Shown: positions 22,401-33,200, numbered from the stretch's first letter. The stretch is 64,000 nucleotides of DNA from Rhynchonema sp. JSB1_4 (GCA_030248065.1 JASAMV010009099.1:1-64000); one strand, 5' to 3'. Translations and numbers: made by a program. The notes: generated from the sequence alone by a model not told the origin.

Positions 22401-25400
22401 CCCAACCATCTCTTGACCATCACCCTAGACGCCAAATAAAAAGGTTTCTGATAATGCACAGGTTCATTGATCCCATCATCCGGTCTTGGCACCTACGAGA
22501 AAGTCAATGACCCCCAATACCCAGTATTCTCCATCAATCGACCAGTGAATCGCGAGGAACGTCGCTATCCGGGAACATCAGGCGACTTTCAAGTCTGCAA
22601 GTGTGATCCGGAATGGACGGAAAAGAATGCGGTTGGTTGCTGTACTTTGTGTAGATTTGATTTTGCTGAGCTTGTAGTATTTGCGGTGAAGTTTGCGTGG
22701 GTGTTTCTTTGATACAGCGCTACGCATTTACTGCTTTTGTTGTTTAGCTTGAACGGTACTTCCATGGATACGTGAATGTGAGTTTTCCGTAACAGAAAGA
22801 ACTTTCTGTTTTGTCCATATCTGAGCACATTTTGTTGTTCATGCTCTAACACTTGACTCGGCCTGAAGCTAAACCTCCCATTTCAATCACAAGTCCCAGA
22901 CAACGTCTGTTTTTCTGAAAAAAAAATTCGTGGAATTCATTGTAGTGAAGTTCGTGAAGTGAACAATAACAATTCGTCATTCCAGGTGGCTTGCAACGGC
23001 ACATGCTATGGTCGACCGCCCAACGAGCCCCTGGGTATCTTCTGCCTGGCCTACAAGGATGATCCATGTTAGACCGCTTTTGTGTGCGATATTTTGGCAT
23101 GTATATGCAGTCCAAACTTTCTAGAATATCGTTCCTGGCTATTTCCGGTCGAACAGTCATTTTAGAACAGTCATTCGTTCCAAATATCAGGCTTGGTGAT
23201 CGTAGTGGCTCAGTCAATGGGGAGCGCTCAGTCAACCAGTGCTACGGATCAGATCGGTCCAATCCGATCATCAAGTTTGCTATACATACTTGTCTATCCA
23301 CATAGAGTAGTCGTGTAGTAAGAGCAGATTGGCAGCCGACTGCCGAGGTTTCAAGATATTGCAAATCCAACATATGGAGCATCACCCGCTCACCGATCAA
23401 TGCAGACGCCATCGAACGTCACGCATGTATCGATGCCGAGTCGTACCGTCGCAACCCAGGCAAATACGCCCGATCGAATCGTTGGTGTTCACATGGGGCA
23501 TTCGGCGAAGTCGGATGTGTGTGTTGGGATGGAGACAACTGCAATTTAGGTATATGCGTAATTTTGTTCTCAAATTCTCCAATTTAAAAAACTGGAACAT
23601 TCTTTTTGGATTCCCTCATTGGAAGATCAGGTCAGAGAAGAGAGAAATCTGAAAAAAGGAAATCATCTCCGGTCTACGGACAGACCTAAGCTGTTTTTGC
23701 CCTGATTTTGCAAGGCGACTGCAAACATTACAGTTGTTAATCACAATAAATTGGGACTTCGATATATCGTAAAATTTTGCACTTCGAAAGGTGGACCCTG
23801 ATTTCATTTTGAGCGTCCCTGGGGTAGGAAAGGCGAGTGGTTTGCTCAACATGTAAATTTCACCACACGAACAACATCTCCATTTTATTGGTTGACTTGC
23901 GTAAGAACCAATTCCAGGACTGACCCTACTGCAAGACAAGAACGTCCGGTTCTTGACCGAAGTCGGCAAATTCCAACACGGCGTCACTCCATTTGAAGTC
24001 CGGCCACCACCGAGACCGACCCGACCCTCTTATAACACACCGCCTGCCGAAATGAGACGTCATGGTAATGAACCAAATCCGGGTAAGGGCATACTGTGTA
24101 CCCTCTTTATTGTGATTTTCTTTCAGTTTACAATAAAATTTCATGCCAAGACCGTGTTTCTGCATGAATTCTTGAAATCTAACACCCAAACGTTTTACTA
24201 ACATTCATTTTTGCCGTTACAACCGTTCCAGCTTACCTAATCCCAGAGTCGACGCGTTACCGCAAGAAGGACCAGCCGCTGCCCTACTATCCGACGGTCG
24301 CGCCTCGACACGGGTTAGTGAGATGCTTTCCCTGAATTTTCAAGGCTTATTTCGTAAAATACAGAAATTTCTCCCCAGATATCGTCGCGAGCCGCTGCAT
24401 CGAGTACGAGAGTATGACACGTACAACTCACGAGCCCGCTGGACTGCTAATCCATTGAGCTGTCGTTGTGCGTATCTTCTTCCAAATTTTCTCTTTTTTC
24501 AATAAAATACTTCTTGTAATGTTTCACAATCTAAGGCGACCCCAATTGGCATGATCAGAATCATGTGGCTTGCAACGGCACCTGCTCCGGACCGCAACCC
24601 GAAGAGGAAGGTGGCATCTACTGTTACGCAAAAAGGGAACATGGTTCGTTTTTATTCTTAAATTGCGTGTAAAACATCAGACATGATTTCTGTCGCAGAT
24701 GGTCGTGAACGCCATGCATGCCGCTCAGCCCAGGAATACCGCAACGATCGCAACAAATATCGAGGTTTGAATATGACATTCTCCGGTAGTAACTTACCGA
24801 AACATGGTTCACTCACATATTGCAGGCTACAATCGCTGGTGCGTGGAGACGCCGGACGGGCAGCGTGGCTGTGTCTGCTGGAATACCGACCATTGCAATG
24901 AGTATATCTTGTACGACACCAATGTGCACTTCATACCGTTGCGAAACCCGGACCGCTATCAAAATGAGATTCATGCTTCAAGTGAGCCGTTTTTTTGGGT
25001 TGAGATGTGCAGTTTTCGAACTCGTTCTTGTATTCATGTGCAATTCATTTTCAGGACACGGCTATGACCGAGCGCCGTATCGCACCTACGAACCGGGCAA
25101 CCCATCCCCGCTGTCCGGTGAGTTCATTGGAGGTTTTTAAATTCAAAATTAGAGAAGTTACAATGAAAAGTTCTGACACTGATTATTCAGACGTGTCGCG
25201 CTTGCAACCGGACCGTTACGGCAACCGATACGATCTGAGACCGTACACTAGAAGTGGGTCGATTGACTGAAACAACGAAATTACAGAACATCGCGTTGTA
25301 AAAAATACGTTCACACGTAACACACATGGTTGTGAGATGACCCATATTCCAGTGTACACGACCACGACACCGCGTCCGCCGCCTCGAAGATACCAGTCCT

Positions 25401-26007
25401 ACAATCGGGCTCCTGCGGAAATCCGAAGTCAGCCTGATTACCGTTACACAACGCCGCGACCGAACTATTACCATCGATACACGACGCAACGACCGCCCGG
25501 CATGTCGCTCAGTGATCAGTACCATATTGATACGTTTGGTTAGTGTCACTCTACAATCCAGCCTTCTTATGATGACACGTTTCTCGAAGCCAATAGTCGT
25601 CCAAACTGTGGTTCACTGGGCTTGCCCCAATGCTCTCGTCGCAACTGAACGTCAGAAATACCTGGTCGTTCGCACACTAGAGAATATGGTGCCTATTCCT
25701 TTCCATGAACCATATTTTGAACGTGCATGTTTACCGTTCGCACATTGTTCGTTGCAGTGCGCTATGTGAAAGAGAACCGATGGCAGTTTCCGTATGAAGA
25801 CCGTGTCAGGTTCGAAGCACAGCTGGCTGAGATTGAACGGGCGCGTGCACGAGGTTAGCAAGTCGTGACTTTAACAAAGATTTGTTCTGTTTATTTTCCA
25901 ACAATTTTCTATCATTTTTTATATTTTTGCTGTGTATGTTCTCAGGTGAAACGCCAAATATTGACCTGGGTTACGTGTCCGTCGGGCAACCAAAAAGGGG
26001 CATATGA
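7477..26007 (+). CDS. Secreted/surface protein with three ten-cysteine three-finger (activin-receptor/Ly6-like) domains
   Basis: Eighteen exons give 714 residues in one frame: 7443-7657 (ATG 7477), 8265-8372, 21226-21394, 21760-21914, 22462-22631, 22986-23067, 23406-23549, 23918-24082, 24232-24313, 24379-24467, 24536-24643, 24699-24764, 24826-24981, 25055-25117, 25191-25253, 25353-25538, 25758-25853 and 25946-26007 (TGA). A signal peptide (MSIFPLLTALLSVLGCSNA) is followed at once by domain 1. Each domain has the order C-x-C-D-P-x-W, C-x(3-4)-C, C, E-R-H-A-C, W-C, G-C-x-C-W, C-N, which is the ten-cysteine layout of TGF-beta/activin receptor ectodomains and Ly6 proteins. No kinase or membrane segment follows. 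The linkers are rich in Tyr, Arg, Pro and Thr. Most introns are phase 1. Domain 1 is completed only by the exon at 21226, 12.85 kb downstream: GGAACAAAAG joins GTTGCATCTG to give G-T-K-G-C-I-C-W. The least certain boundary is the donor at 21394; extra exons could be missed. Ligand and tissue are unknown. Confidence 0.85.
8945..11171 (-). CDS. Nested secreted protein, paralog 1
   Basis: Exons in transcript order are 10986-11171, 10612-10726, 10170-10458, 10009-10102, 9822-9946, 9544-9752, 9377-9394 (an 18-nt microexon, tentative), 9116-9220 and 8945-9024 (stop TAG at 8945-8947). The total is 406 residues in frame. The N-terminus has a signal peptide (IILLVLTGRVFG) and an acidic Asp-rich stretch. 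Then come the family blocks: LIYDL-like (ILYDLDAG), a His/Pro/Gly-rich low-complexity segment in exon 3 that is the longest of the three paralogs, QLNRFLPSELQFFG, a DxxFRxFxxxNFSxLTxEQA block, IPKHIMYEKAIELGGNLNSV, and YLxxLPWDxIIPxM followed by IYKYY. No enzyme motif or membrane segment is seen. It is transcribed against its host gene. The family is unrecognised; a distant likeness to mesothelin/stereocilin helical repeats is discussed in the findings. The 3' exons are less certain than the first six. Confidence 0.78.
11259..11266 (-). promoter_or_regulatory. Possible TATA box of nested paralog 1
   Basis: On the minus strand the string ATATAAAC lies about 90 nt before the ATG at 11171, with GC-richer flanks. 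The position allows a short 5' UTR. There is no independent support. Confidence 0.3.
12021..12357. mobile_element. MITE-like element, CGGAGTTTTCC termini, copy A
   Basis: Terminal inverted repeats of 23 bp with one mismatch: left 12021-12043 (CGGAGTTTTCCACATAAAGC...) and right 12335-12357 (...CATGTGGAAAACTCCG). The interior contains repeated GAGCCCC/GGGGCTC strings. It is non-coding and lies between paralogs 1 and 2. The element at 61081-61502 has related termini. Confidence 0.65.
12521..12526 (-). terminator. Possible poly(A) signal of nested paralog 2
   Basis: AATAAA on the minus strand (TTTATT on plus) lies about 100 nt beyond the TGA of paralog 2, a typical 3' UTR distance. Confidence 0.4.
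12628..14484 (-). CDS. Nested secreted protein, paralog 2
   Basis: Seven exons: 14332-14484, 13903-14005, 13520-13685, 13360-13453, 13151-13275, 12869-13092 and 12628-12755 (stop TGA at 12628-12630). They encode 330 residues in frame. The signal peptide (FLICTCLLIISIGQALC) is followed by a cysteine/aspartate-rich segment ending in FRGPDN. The family blocks follow: LIYDLDLSTL, RPEELQYFQ, DRQFRAFAPGNFSNLSDAQA, VPKHIFFEKAIELAGDLNPV, LPLNDILPFMPASEL and NKYYM. Exons 4 and 5 are 94 and 125 nt, exactly as in both neighbours. Exon 6 runs straight through to a block FAPGPFGNLVP that paralog 3 encodes in a separate exon, so an intron was lost here or gained there. The C-terminal exon predicts an acidic helix (MIENEMKLLIEE). 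It lacks the His-rich segments of paralogs 1 and 3. Function unknown. Confidence 0.8.
14520..14530 (-). promoter_or_regulatory. Possible TATA box of nested paralog 2
   Basis: The minus strand reads GGTATATTAATA about 40 nt upstream of the ATG at 14484, in an AT-rich stretch. The call rests on composition and position only. Confidence 0.25.
15629..15710 (-). tRNA. tRNA-like sequence or tRNA-derived fragment
   Basis: The 82-nt minus-strand string starts GTTCCCG and ends CGGGAGCA, so a full 7-bp acceptor stem with one G-U pair can form. It has an A-box-like TAGCTCAGTTGG and a B-box-like GGTTCGAGTTC. The length would suit a Leu/Ser-type tRNA with a long variable arm, but I cannot draw a clean anticodon stem-loop, and the T stem needs several G-U pairs. 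A pseudo-tRNA or SINE head is more likely than a working tRNA gene. No anticodon is assigned. Confidence 0.4.
16144..19158 (-). CDS. Nested secreted protein, paralog 3
   Basis: Nine exons: 19006-19158, 18736-18832, 18390-18597, 18229-18322, 18039-18163, 17566-17807, 16524-16595, 16342-16431 and 16144-16247 (stop TAA at 16144-16146). They encode 394 residues in frame. The order is signal peptide (CAILVFVLTGQTFGC), an acidic segment ending FRGPDE, LIYDLNEGKLE, a basic/proline-rich stretch, LKQFRPDELEYFG, DRHFRAFAPANFSELTPEQA, VPKHVMYEKAIELGGNLNSV, YLPVLPWHEILPRM, and IYKYYM. A His/Asp-rich stretch (HSHHPHDHPHSDD) and IELAPGPFGNLVP follow. The final exon (EPAITTTTTNPLDP, then Arg-rich) aligns with the last exon of paralog 2. 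Exon lengths 153, 94 and 125 match paralog 2. A MITE-like element (16976-17262) and a fold-back (17270-17482) sit in its sixth intron. Function unknown. Confidence 0.8.
16976..17262. mobile_element. MITE family with GTATAGTCCATCC-type termini, copy 1
   Basis: Imperfect 28-bp terminal inverted repeats: left GTATAGGCAATCCGCCAGCT... and right the reverse complement of GTATGGGCAATCCATCGGCT..., both running into CATGGCAC. The length is 287 bp, non-coding, inside intron 6 of nested paralog 3. A second copy with the same termini lies at 56847-57077. Confidence 0.7.
17270..17482. repeat. Fold-back with palindromic GCGTGCACGC core
   Basis: The left arm from 17270 (ACAGTACCGGGTGCAATTCT...) is matched in inverse by the right arm ending near 17482 (...AGAATTGCACCCGGAACTGT). 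Each arm is about 49 bp with one mismatch. The inner ends carry repeated CGCGTGCACGCG palindromes, and a separate TTCGCGTGCACGCGAA sits in the loop. It abuts the MITE at 16976-17262. Confidence 0.7.
19159..21225. other. Intron end and upstream region of nested paralog 3
   Basis: AT-rich sequence with no supported exon. It would hold the promoter of paralog 3 and the acceptor at 21224-21225 of the host gene. Confidence 0.45.
19205..19212 (-). promoter_or_regulatory. Possible TATA box of nested paralog 3
   Basis: The minus strand reads AAATATAC about 47 nt upstream of the ATG at 19158, a position like that of the AT-rich string before paralog 2. Weak evidence. Confidence 0.25.
22137..22425. 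repeat. Minisatellite, CCCTGACCATCC-type units
   Basis: About 290 bp of degenerate tandem repeats built on CCCTGACCATCC and CCCTGACCTTCC (unit about 12 bp, with higher-order groupings) lie in the intron between the exons ending at 21914 and starting at 22462 of gene 2. The strand asymmetry (pyrimidine-rich plus strand) is strong. The open frame on the minus strand is only repeat translation. Confidence 0.85.
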
Positions 26008-27293
26008 GACGGAATATCGATGATTGGGTGAAAAATGTACAAAAATTTATATTACTTTGTTATTATGTACTATTCGACGTTTATGTATTTCCTACTAGAC
26101 TTGGAACGAAAGTAATTTAAAGAGTTTTAATTTAAATTGCAAAAGCGCTGCCACATCATTTCAGTATTTAGGCCGGTCTCACAATGTAGCAGGTTAGCGG
26201 GTTAGCGGATTAGCGGGTTAGCGGGTTGCGGATTAGCGGACCCGCTTTTCACGCCCGCTTTTGCTCTCACGTGCAAAATTAGAAAAGCGGGTTAGCGGGT
26301 CTGCCTATAAGCCGCCCGCTAACCCGTTAATCCGCTAATCCGCAACCCGCAGTTGCTCTCACAATGTACGCGGAGGCAGAAATGCGGGTGAAACTCTAGG
26401 TCATCCAATTTAGATGGCATTGTGAGAGTGCACGCGGGAGCGGATTAGCGGGTTAGCGGGTAGGAAATTTTGCTCGCCCGCTAACCGCAACCCGCTAATC
26501 CGCTTTTTAGATTGTGAGAGCTAAAAGCGGGCGCATCTCGCCCGCTAATCCGCTAACCCGCGTGCTATGTGAGACCGGCCTTAGTAGTTTATAGATTGTT
26601 TTACTTTGCTTGTCATTGTTTGAGTGCCTGGTTGCAAAATCAATTTAATATGGAAGATCGTATTGTTTCAAATTTCATTTTAATATACATACATAGAACT
26701 AAGCTTTTCTGTAAAGGCTCTGGATTTTATGGGTATTCTGAGGATCATGATTGGTGCTGTTGTGGAGTGAACATACGAGTAATCAATCAGAAAATTTTCA
26801 CCCTTTGGGTTAGAAGAATTTTTTATTTTTCATATGTATTTTCAGTACAAAGCTTCTGCCAAATTGTATAAAGTTTGCACACTTTATTTCATTATTGACA
26901 AAGTTTTCTGATCACAATAAGAACATAACGTGATTTACTGAGCACACGATAAGAGTTTAAGAAAAAAAGTTTAATGCGTGCATATGTTTTGTCATGCACG
27001 CATGCGTGTTTTGTGATAAATTAAAGTCAAAGTACAAATGAACAAATAAACGTATATTGAACAACACAGTTCTGGTCACAACTCCATGGTAAACAATATT
27101 AGCATGTATAAAAAAGCGTAGCAACGAAAGTTTCAAGCACTCTGTATTATAGCTGGATAACCACAAAAATCGAAAAATAAACCACAAACAAACATTGTCA
27201 GTGAATCATTTTGAATTGAAACAAAACAATGGCGAAACTGGTCTGGTTCCGGCTCGAGAACCGGAACTCGGGGACTGTTTTGTGCAAGCTAGC
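26008..27293. other. Intergenic region between convergent genes 2 and GRIP-like
   Basis: It holds the two 3' UTRs and the 26171-26580 element. TTTATT strings near 26822 and 26883 could be AATAAA signals for the minus-strand gene, at a long UTR distance. No other gene is supported. Confidence 0.5.
26171..26580. mobile_element. MITE with GGCCGGTCTCAC termini, TTA target duplication and GCGGGTTA octamers
   Basis: The ends GGCCGGTCTCAC and GTGAGACCGGCC are perfect 12-bp inverted repeats, flanked by TTA on both sides (26168-26170 and 26581-26583). A three-base TTA/TWA duplication and GGCC termini are known for PIF/Harbinger-type elements. The 410-bp interior is built from runs of GCGGGTTA and GCGGATTA octamers in both orientations, broken by CTCTCACAATGT-type strings. 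It has no coding capacity. Harbinger assignment is inference. Confidence 0.7.
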
Positions 27294-30200
27294 TCACACA
27301 GCAGAATCTTTGAGCATCAGAATCTGGGTGCTTGCGTCCGATATTGAATCGCCATCTATGGAGACTATCTCCTCCTCCTCAACTATTGTTGACGTCGTTT
27401 TGCTCAGAATCGATTGTGCTGGCATTTGAATGTGAGTGTTGTTTGGAGTTGTTGTTGTTGTTGTTGTGTGTGCTGTTGTGGAAGAGTTGTTGTTGGGACT
27501 GGCGTTGTTGTTTTGTGCACGCCGGATGATCAGCTCCACCTGAACATTTTGTCGAATTTAAAACTTGTAAATGCCTGCTGATCCGGAGATAATAATTAGA
27601 TAAAAATATAAAAAACTTATGGAATAGCAAATAGGTTTTCCTCATTGTACCTGATCGGTGGCTGACAACAGCAGCGGCACAGCGAGGATACAATCCAGCA
27701 TCTCCACTGACGTGCCGTTAATCTGCAAGTTTTGATAAAGATTGAATTTACTCTTTTTCCAAACGACTCCCAGAAATTTCCACAAAGGCACCACTGACCG
27801 CTATCAGCTGATCGAACGGCCTGATCTTTCCATTAACAGCCGCCGGTCCTCCCGGTCTGATCTTGTTGATGAACACTCCCCTGTCCACAACACCGTCCGA
27901 CACGCTGAATCCAAAATCGTTATAGTCAGCGTCTTTGTGCAAGGTTACCGTCGCATCTTGGTAGCACTTGGCTGGTTGCTGTTGTGCTGTAGCTGGCTGG
28001 TAGCAACCTTCTTGGGCGGAGGACGTTGTGGTGAGAGAGCTTGACGTTGACGGCTCTTTTGAGGCTCGTAGCACATCGCCGTAGGATTTGAGATGTAGAG
28101 TGGCACTTGAGTTGCTGCTCCCTTGGCTTGGGATCGGATATGGTGGTTTGGGCGGAGGAACGGGCGCGGGTTGCACTCTGCGCGCGCCTGAAGCTTCCGA
28201 AGAGTCCGTGAGACTCACTGATGAGTCCCGACTACCGCCACTCCCGGTGGTTGCTTGCGTGTCTGAAACAGTGATGTTTTAAAATTATTGAGAAAATACA
28301 TTTACATTTACCTTATAAATATTACATTAAAATAAATAATATCAAAAACAACAATAACAGACTTGAATATGGATGCCTGAGCATTGTGTTGGTCACGGGG
28401 AACGGCACAGGCTCACGAGCAGGCGCTGACGGGTTGGGGCTGGTTGCGGCCTGTGAATAACTCTGATAAATGTCAGCCAAAATGTAAAAACAAAACTGTT
28501 CCTATTGAAAAAATAAAAATATAAGCTTTCTAGCACGCACGGCACCTATACCTGTTGCTTCAAAGCGATCTGATCACCAGCGCTCATCCTACTTCTGCTG
28601 TCTGCCTGATTTCTCAAGGCGGCTGACCGTTCGTTTGTACTCACTACTGCTGGTGTGACAGCGGTTGATGTTTCATAGGTGCTGCCCGCAGGACGACAGC
28701 GCGGTCCGTGCATGCAGCTGGGCACCTGGAAGGATTAGGTGAAACTAGGTAATTCTTCTGAACTTTTCTTCGCCACTGAACTTTTTCGGAAAATTTATTT
28801 TTTCTACCTGCCCGCCAAGAATGCTCTCCTCAAGTCGTCGAAGCATTTCCGACTCCCCAACCGTCTCAAGGGCCTCCAGCACCCGCATCCTAGAAATTAA
28901 CATTGTTTTTTGACAATTATTGACTAATTTTTAGGTTTGTTGATAATTATTGCAACATCATTTGGTAGCTCACCAGTCATCCTTCTGACTCGACTGCGGA
29001 CTCTGTTGACAGGGACATTGACAGAATGGATCGGCACTGTTGGTTCCGGTTCCGGATCCACCAGGCTCCGAGGAACCTAAACCGGAATCGCAACATGACG
29101 ACTGAGGATCACTGGCCGAACTAGTTGACGCCATTTCGATATTGTGATGATGTTGATGGACATGGTGGTGATGGTGGGATTTGTCCTGAAGTTGAAAGGA
29201 AATTCTGATTCTTTACACAAACATCGTTTCTTGTTCTCGTTATTGCAATCACACTGCAGATTCGAAAGTAATAACAATCCGTTATAACCGTTCCAGTCAG
29301 TGCGAAAGCCACGTGCTGCTGTGAATATTACAAGTTTCAAAAAAGAGCGAGTTGATGTTTCATTAAGCATATAAATACCTTGTGATGTTGATGGTGTTGT
29401 GTTGTGAGGGGAGACGTTGCCTGTTGTTGTTGCTGTCTTGACCCGGATGCGACCATCCGTTGCACTTGCACGCTCAGTTGCTCAGCTGCAATTTCTTTTC
29501 ATTTTCTTTTTGAATTCATTTTATGACTGAAGCATCAGACATGTAACTAACAGTAAACAGCTGCACTCCTTGTCTTGGCCTGGTCGTGGTCCCCATGTTG
29601 TTGGTGTTGCTGGTCTGAGACCGGCGAGTCCTCAAGCGACTCCACGGCACTATCGATGCTTTGCACAGGCGTGCCGAGTTTCCAATGCTGAACACAAGAT
29701 GATATTTCAATATTTCGAATATTAGAAATTTAACGAAAATGTAAATGAAAGGAAATGTAGTGACTACCTGACTCTCATGCTCTATGCCATGTTCAATGTA
29801 TTGCTGCGCTCCGCCACTCCTCCGCTTGTACTGATGATGATGGCCGGAGCCGGACTGACGACCGGAGCTCGATGTTCCGGTGCCGGAGTTCCGGTTCGGA
29901 TCCGAAGTCGATCCGGAAGTGGAACCGGAACCAGTTGCTGGCGCGAGTTGGCGTGCGATTTTGAGCGACACTTTGTCCTGGCACGATGCCAACATCTGCA
30001 TTGCCTCGGTCACTCGCTTGCCGTGAATTGAATGGCCATTGATGGCCAGCAGACGGTCACCGACGTGCAGAGCACCGGTGCTGAAAGTGACAGAAAAGTC
30101 AATTCACACACTGGTATAGGGTTGTGGAAGGAAAGGACAACGTCAAACTTAGTGATCAGATCTAACCGACCGAATCACATCAGTCTTGATCACGTGACCA

Positions 30201-33200
30201 GTCGATACAATGAACTTATTCCCAAAAAGTTTTTAAAGGATCAAAATCGAACAATCAAGTGTCAATCACGGAACGTCCAATATTCAAAGTCACATGACCG
30301 TGAAGACAGATAATATCCTGTTCACCAAGTAAGCAATCGTCTTGTACAGTGACCAAAAATATCGATTCCCGATCATGTCGTGAGAAAGGTTTCTCAATAG
30401 AAAGTTGCAAACGCCGGAAACCGTACCGATCTGCAAGTCCGCCGGGCGCCAATTGCGATATCAATATGGGGTCGCCAGGTTCATCTGTGCTCGCAATGGT
30501 GATGCCTAATGGACCACCCCTTCTGCTCAACTCAACCGAATACACGACCGTGTTGTTGACAGCTGACTCGACGCTGCCATCTTCGTCCGCAATGCCTGCA
30601 CGTAGCGCAGTGGGTTAGAACAATGTTAGGCGGTTGAATGACTGGGGTTCGAACCCCATTTGGAGCACTTCTTGAAATAACTAACCAGCTTTGCGAATTC
30701 TCAATTTGACGATATCGGAGCCGCGATGGAGTAATCGGACAGCCTCTTCAACCGTGCAACTATCGAGAGGGATGTTGTCAATCGCCAGTAGCCGATCACC
30801 GGCTGCCAAGGTGCCACATCTGAAAAAAATGCGATTGTAATTTTAAAATTTTTTATTGTTCCCCAAAATTTCCTGATTGTTCGCTCACCGATGCGAAACG
30901 GATCCAGTGCGAATTTCACTGATAATCACCGGTTCACCCTTGTGGCCTTGTTGATTGGCCATTATGACGATGCCGAGGTTCTGCGCCCTTTTCGCTAACT
31001 TCACTGTGAACACACCACTTGATGGAAGGACGGTTTCTGAAGATTTTTTGCAAAGCGTTATCTGATCGTACAAGCATGGGGAAGTCAACATTTTTTTATG
31101 CCACATCCCAATTCCTAACAAAACAACAAAGACCAACCAATAACGTCAAATTCGATCGTGAGTGTGAGCGGACTTGTTGCCTTCCTAATACGATGACTTG
31201 CGTCCTCCACGGTGCCATTTGCTGTGCACCAGTCGTTGATGGCCAACACACGGTCGCCGACTTGCAGCACGCCACATCTGTGTGAAACATCAGCTTGCTG
31301 GGGGATTTCACGTATAGGGCCAATGCACCATGAACATACATGCATACATACCTAATGTCTTATGGTGAGGTTTTGACAGCTTGACTTTAGTCAAGGTATT
31401 CAATTTGGTAAATTTAAGGGAGATTGTTTCGAAGATAATGCCCGGTTCTTAAAAAATCAAAAAGCAACATAGGCGGTGCGGTGCCCTTACTTTTCTGCCG
31501 GACTTCCACGTTCGATGTACGATATGAACAACGGCGGCTGCACATTCGGTTCGGCATCGTTACTCACCTTGAAAATCAGAGTCATAGCATTTCATTTATT
31601 TAAAAATCTACAAACTTGTTAATATGTTCTTTCAAAATATTTCCAACCTGTCGATGTAGCACAATGCCAAATCCACCCCTGGCATATGACTGCAGCACGA
31701 CCTCCATGATTTCGCTGTGACACACTTGACCACATGGCGCACCGCTGATGGACGCCGACACCGAGCCTGATTGGCAAAGGGGATATTATATAATTTTCAC
31801 AAGATTGGTAACTTTTCGAAACATATCGTTATCAAACAGGGTGATTGGATTGGATCGTTTAGTACAACGGATGACACATTGACCAGCATAAACGCTGTTT
31901 GTAGACCGATCCGATTGCATCCTATTACGAGGTCTGATACTGGAGCTTTCCGAAACTTTTGCTTTATTAAATGAAACATCACTTTTTTAACTTACTGACG
32001 CTGGCAATACCAACGATGCCAGTTTGGTGAAAGCATAATTTGTACATTTTTGTAATTTTTTTAGTAGTTGGGGATTAAAATTTTTGTTGTTGAAATTCTA
32101 ATAAATTTCATCGAAGTCACAATGCATGACGAATGAATGGATCTAAAACATGACTTGAGTTGAACATAAAAAACCCAGTTCAGTTTTTCAAGAAATCGAC
32201 AAGAACTCCGGAAATCACAATGAAAACACACAACGTCAACAAAAATGGCGACGTGCTTGGATCACTAAACAGCCAAAGCCGAAAGGTAACGAGTTTCCAA
32301 GTTCAGTCAAGATCGGGCTCAAAAAGTCTCCCGCCGATAAATGAGCGTGTGTGAGTGATTAGGTGTTGATACAGTTTGTCGGTACCACCTATTTTTAGCA
32401 CGTGTGGTTAGTTGGTACCCCCAAAAACCACACACACACAGAAAGGATCCCTATAATCGAACACCTACAGTATGGTCTCGTGGCGGCAGCTAAGACAAAA
32501 TGGGCGTTGGTATGGCCGGGACGACCTCCCATCCATCTTGCTCACTAAATGTTTATGAGCGTAAAGGACTTCAAGCCGCAATTGAGCATTTGAAAAGTGG
32601 TTACCCAGAGCCGGAACGCACTTTTCGGACTCCTGCAGTTCAAAACCATTTACTAGAATATGCGTTGGGACCTGAACCGAATAGAATCAAACACCAAGGC
32701 TGTAACGGCAAAAAAACCTTTTTCAACTTTTCGGCCTTCGGCATGAGGTGCTTTACAGCGCGGCGAGCTGAGTACCTGGCCAAGTCTTACAAAAAGGGGC
32801 TCCGAAACCATAACTTGTGCTGTAATGTGTTCCTGAATAAGTTATGATTGCGGTGAAAGCGTCCTTATCTGCGTTAAATGTCCAAAATTCGCTCAGACGG
32901 ACAAAATTTACTCTCAGTTGGAAAGATCTTTGCAGTTTTTTGCTTGTTGTTGTGCGCGCAAGATTTTTCAGCAAAAAATGTCCCAAACACAGAGTGTGTG
33001 TATTGAGATAGAGTGCTCTGATAGGAACGAAAATGCCAAAACATCAGCTAATCAAAGTTTTTCCGTCATGCTGATGAAACTGAAAAGTGTCAAAACAAGT
33101 CAAAACTTTTTTCAAGCGAGTGCGCTGGACTTCACAGACAAAACAAACAACATTATCAGACAAGGCAGAGATTTGGACACAGAGAAGAATTCAACGGTGT

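Noticed and set aside
22146..22409. Gly/Arg/Trp-rich open frame on the minus strand
   Set aside because: It is the translation of the CCCTGACCATCC minisatellite.
32500..32986. Open frames of 77 and 115 codons on both strands inside a GRIP intron
   Set aside because: No recognisable domain and no splice partners. They lie within an intron fixed by PDZ3-linker and PDZ4 exons on either side.
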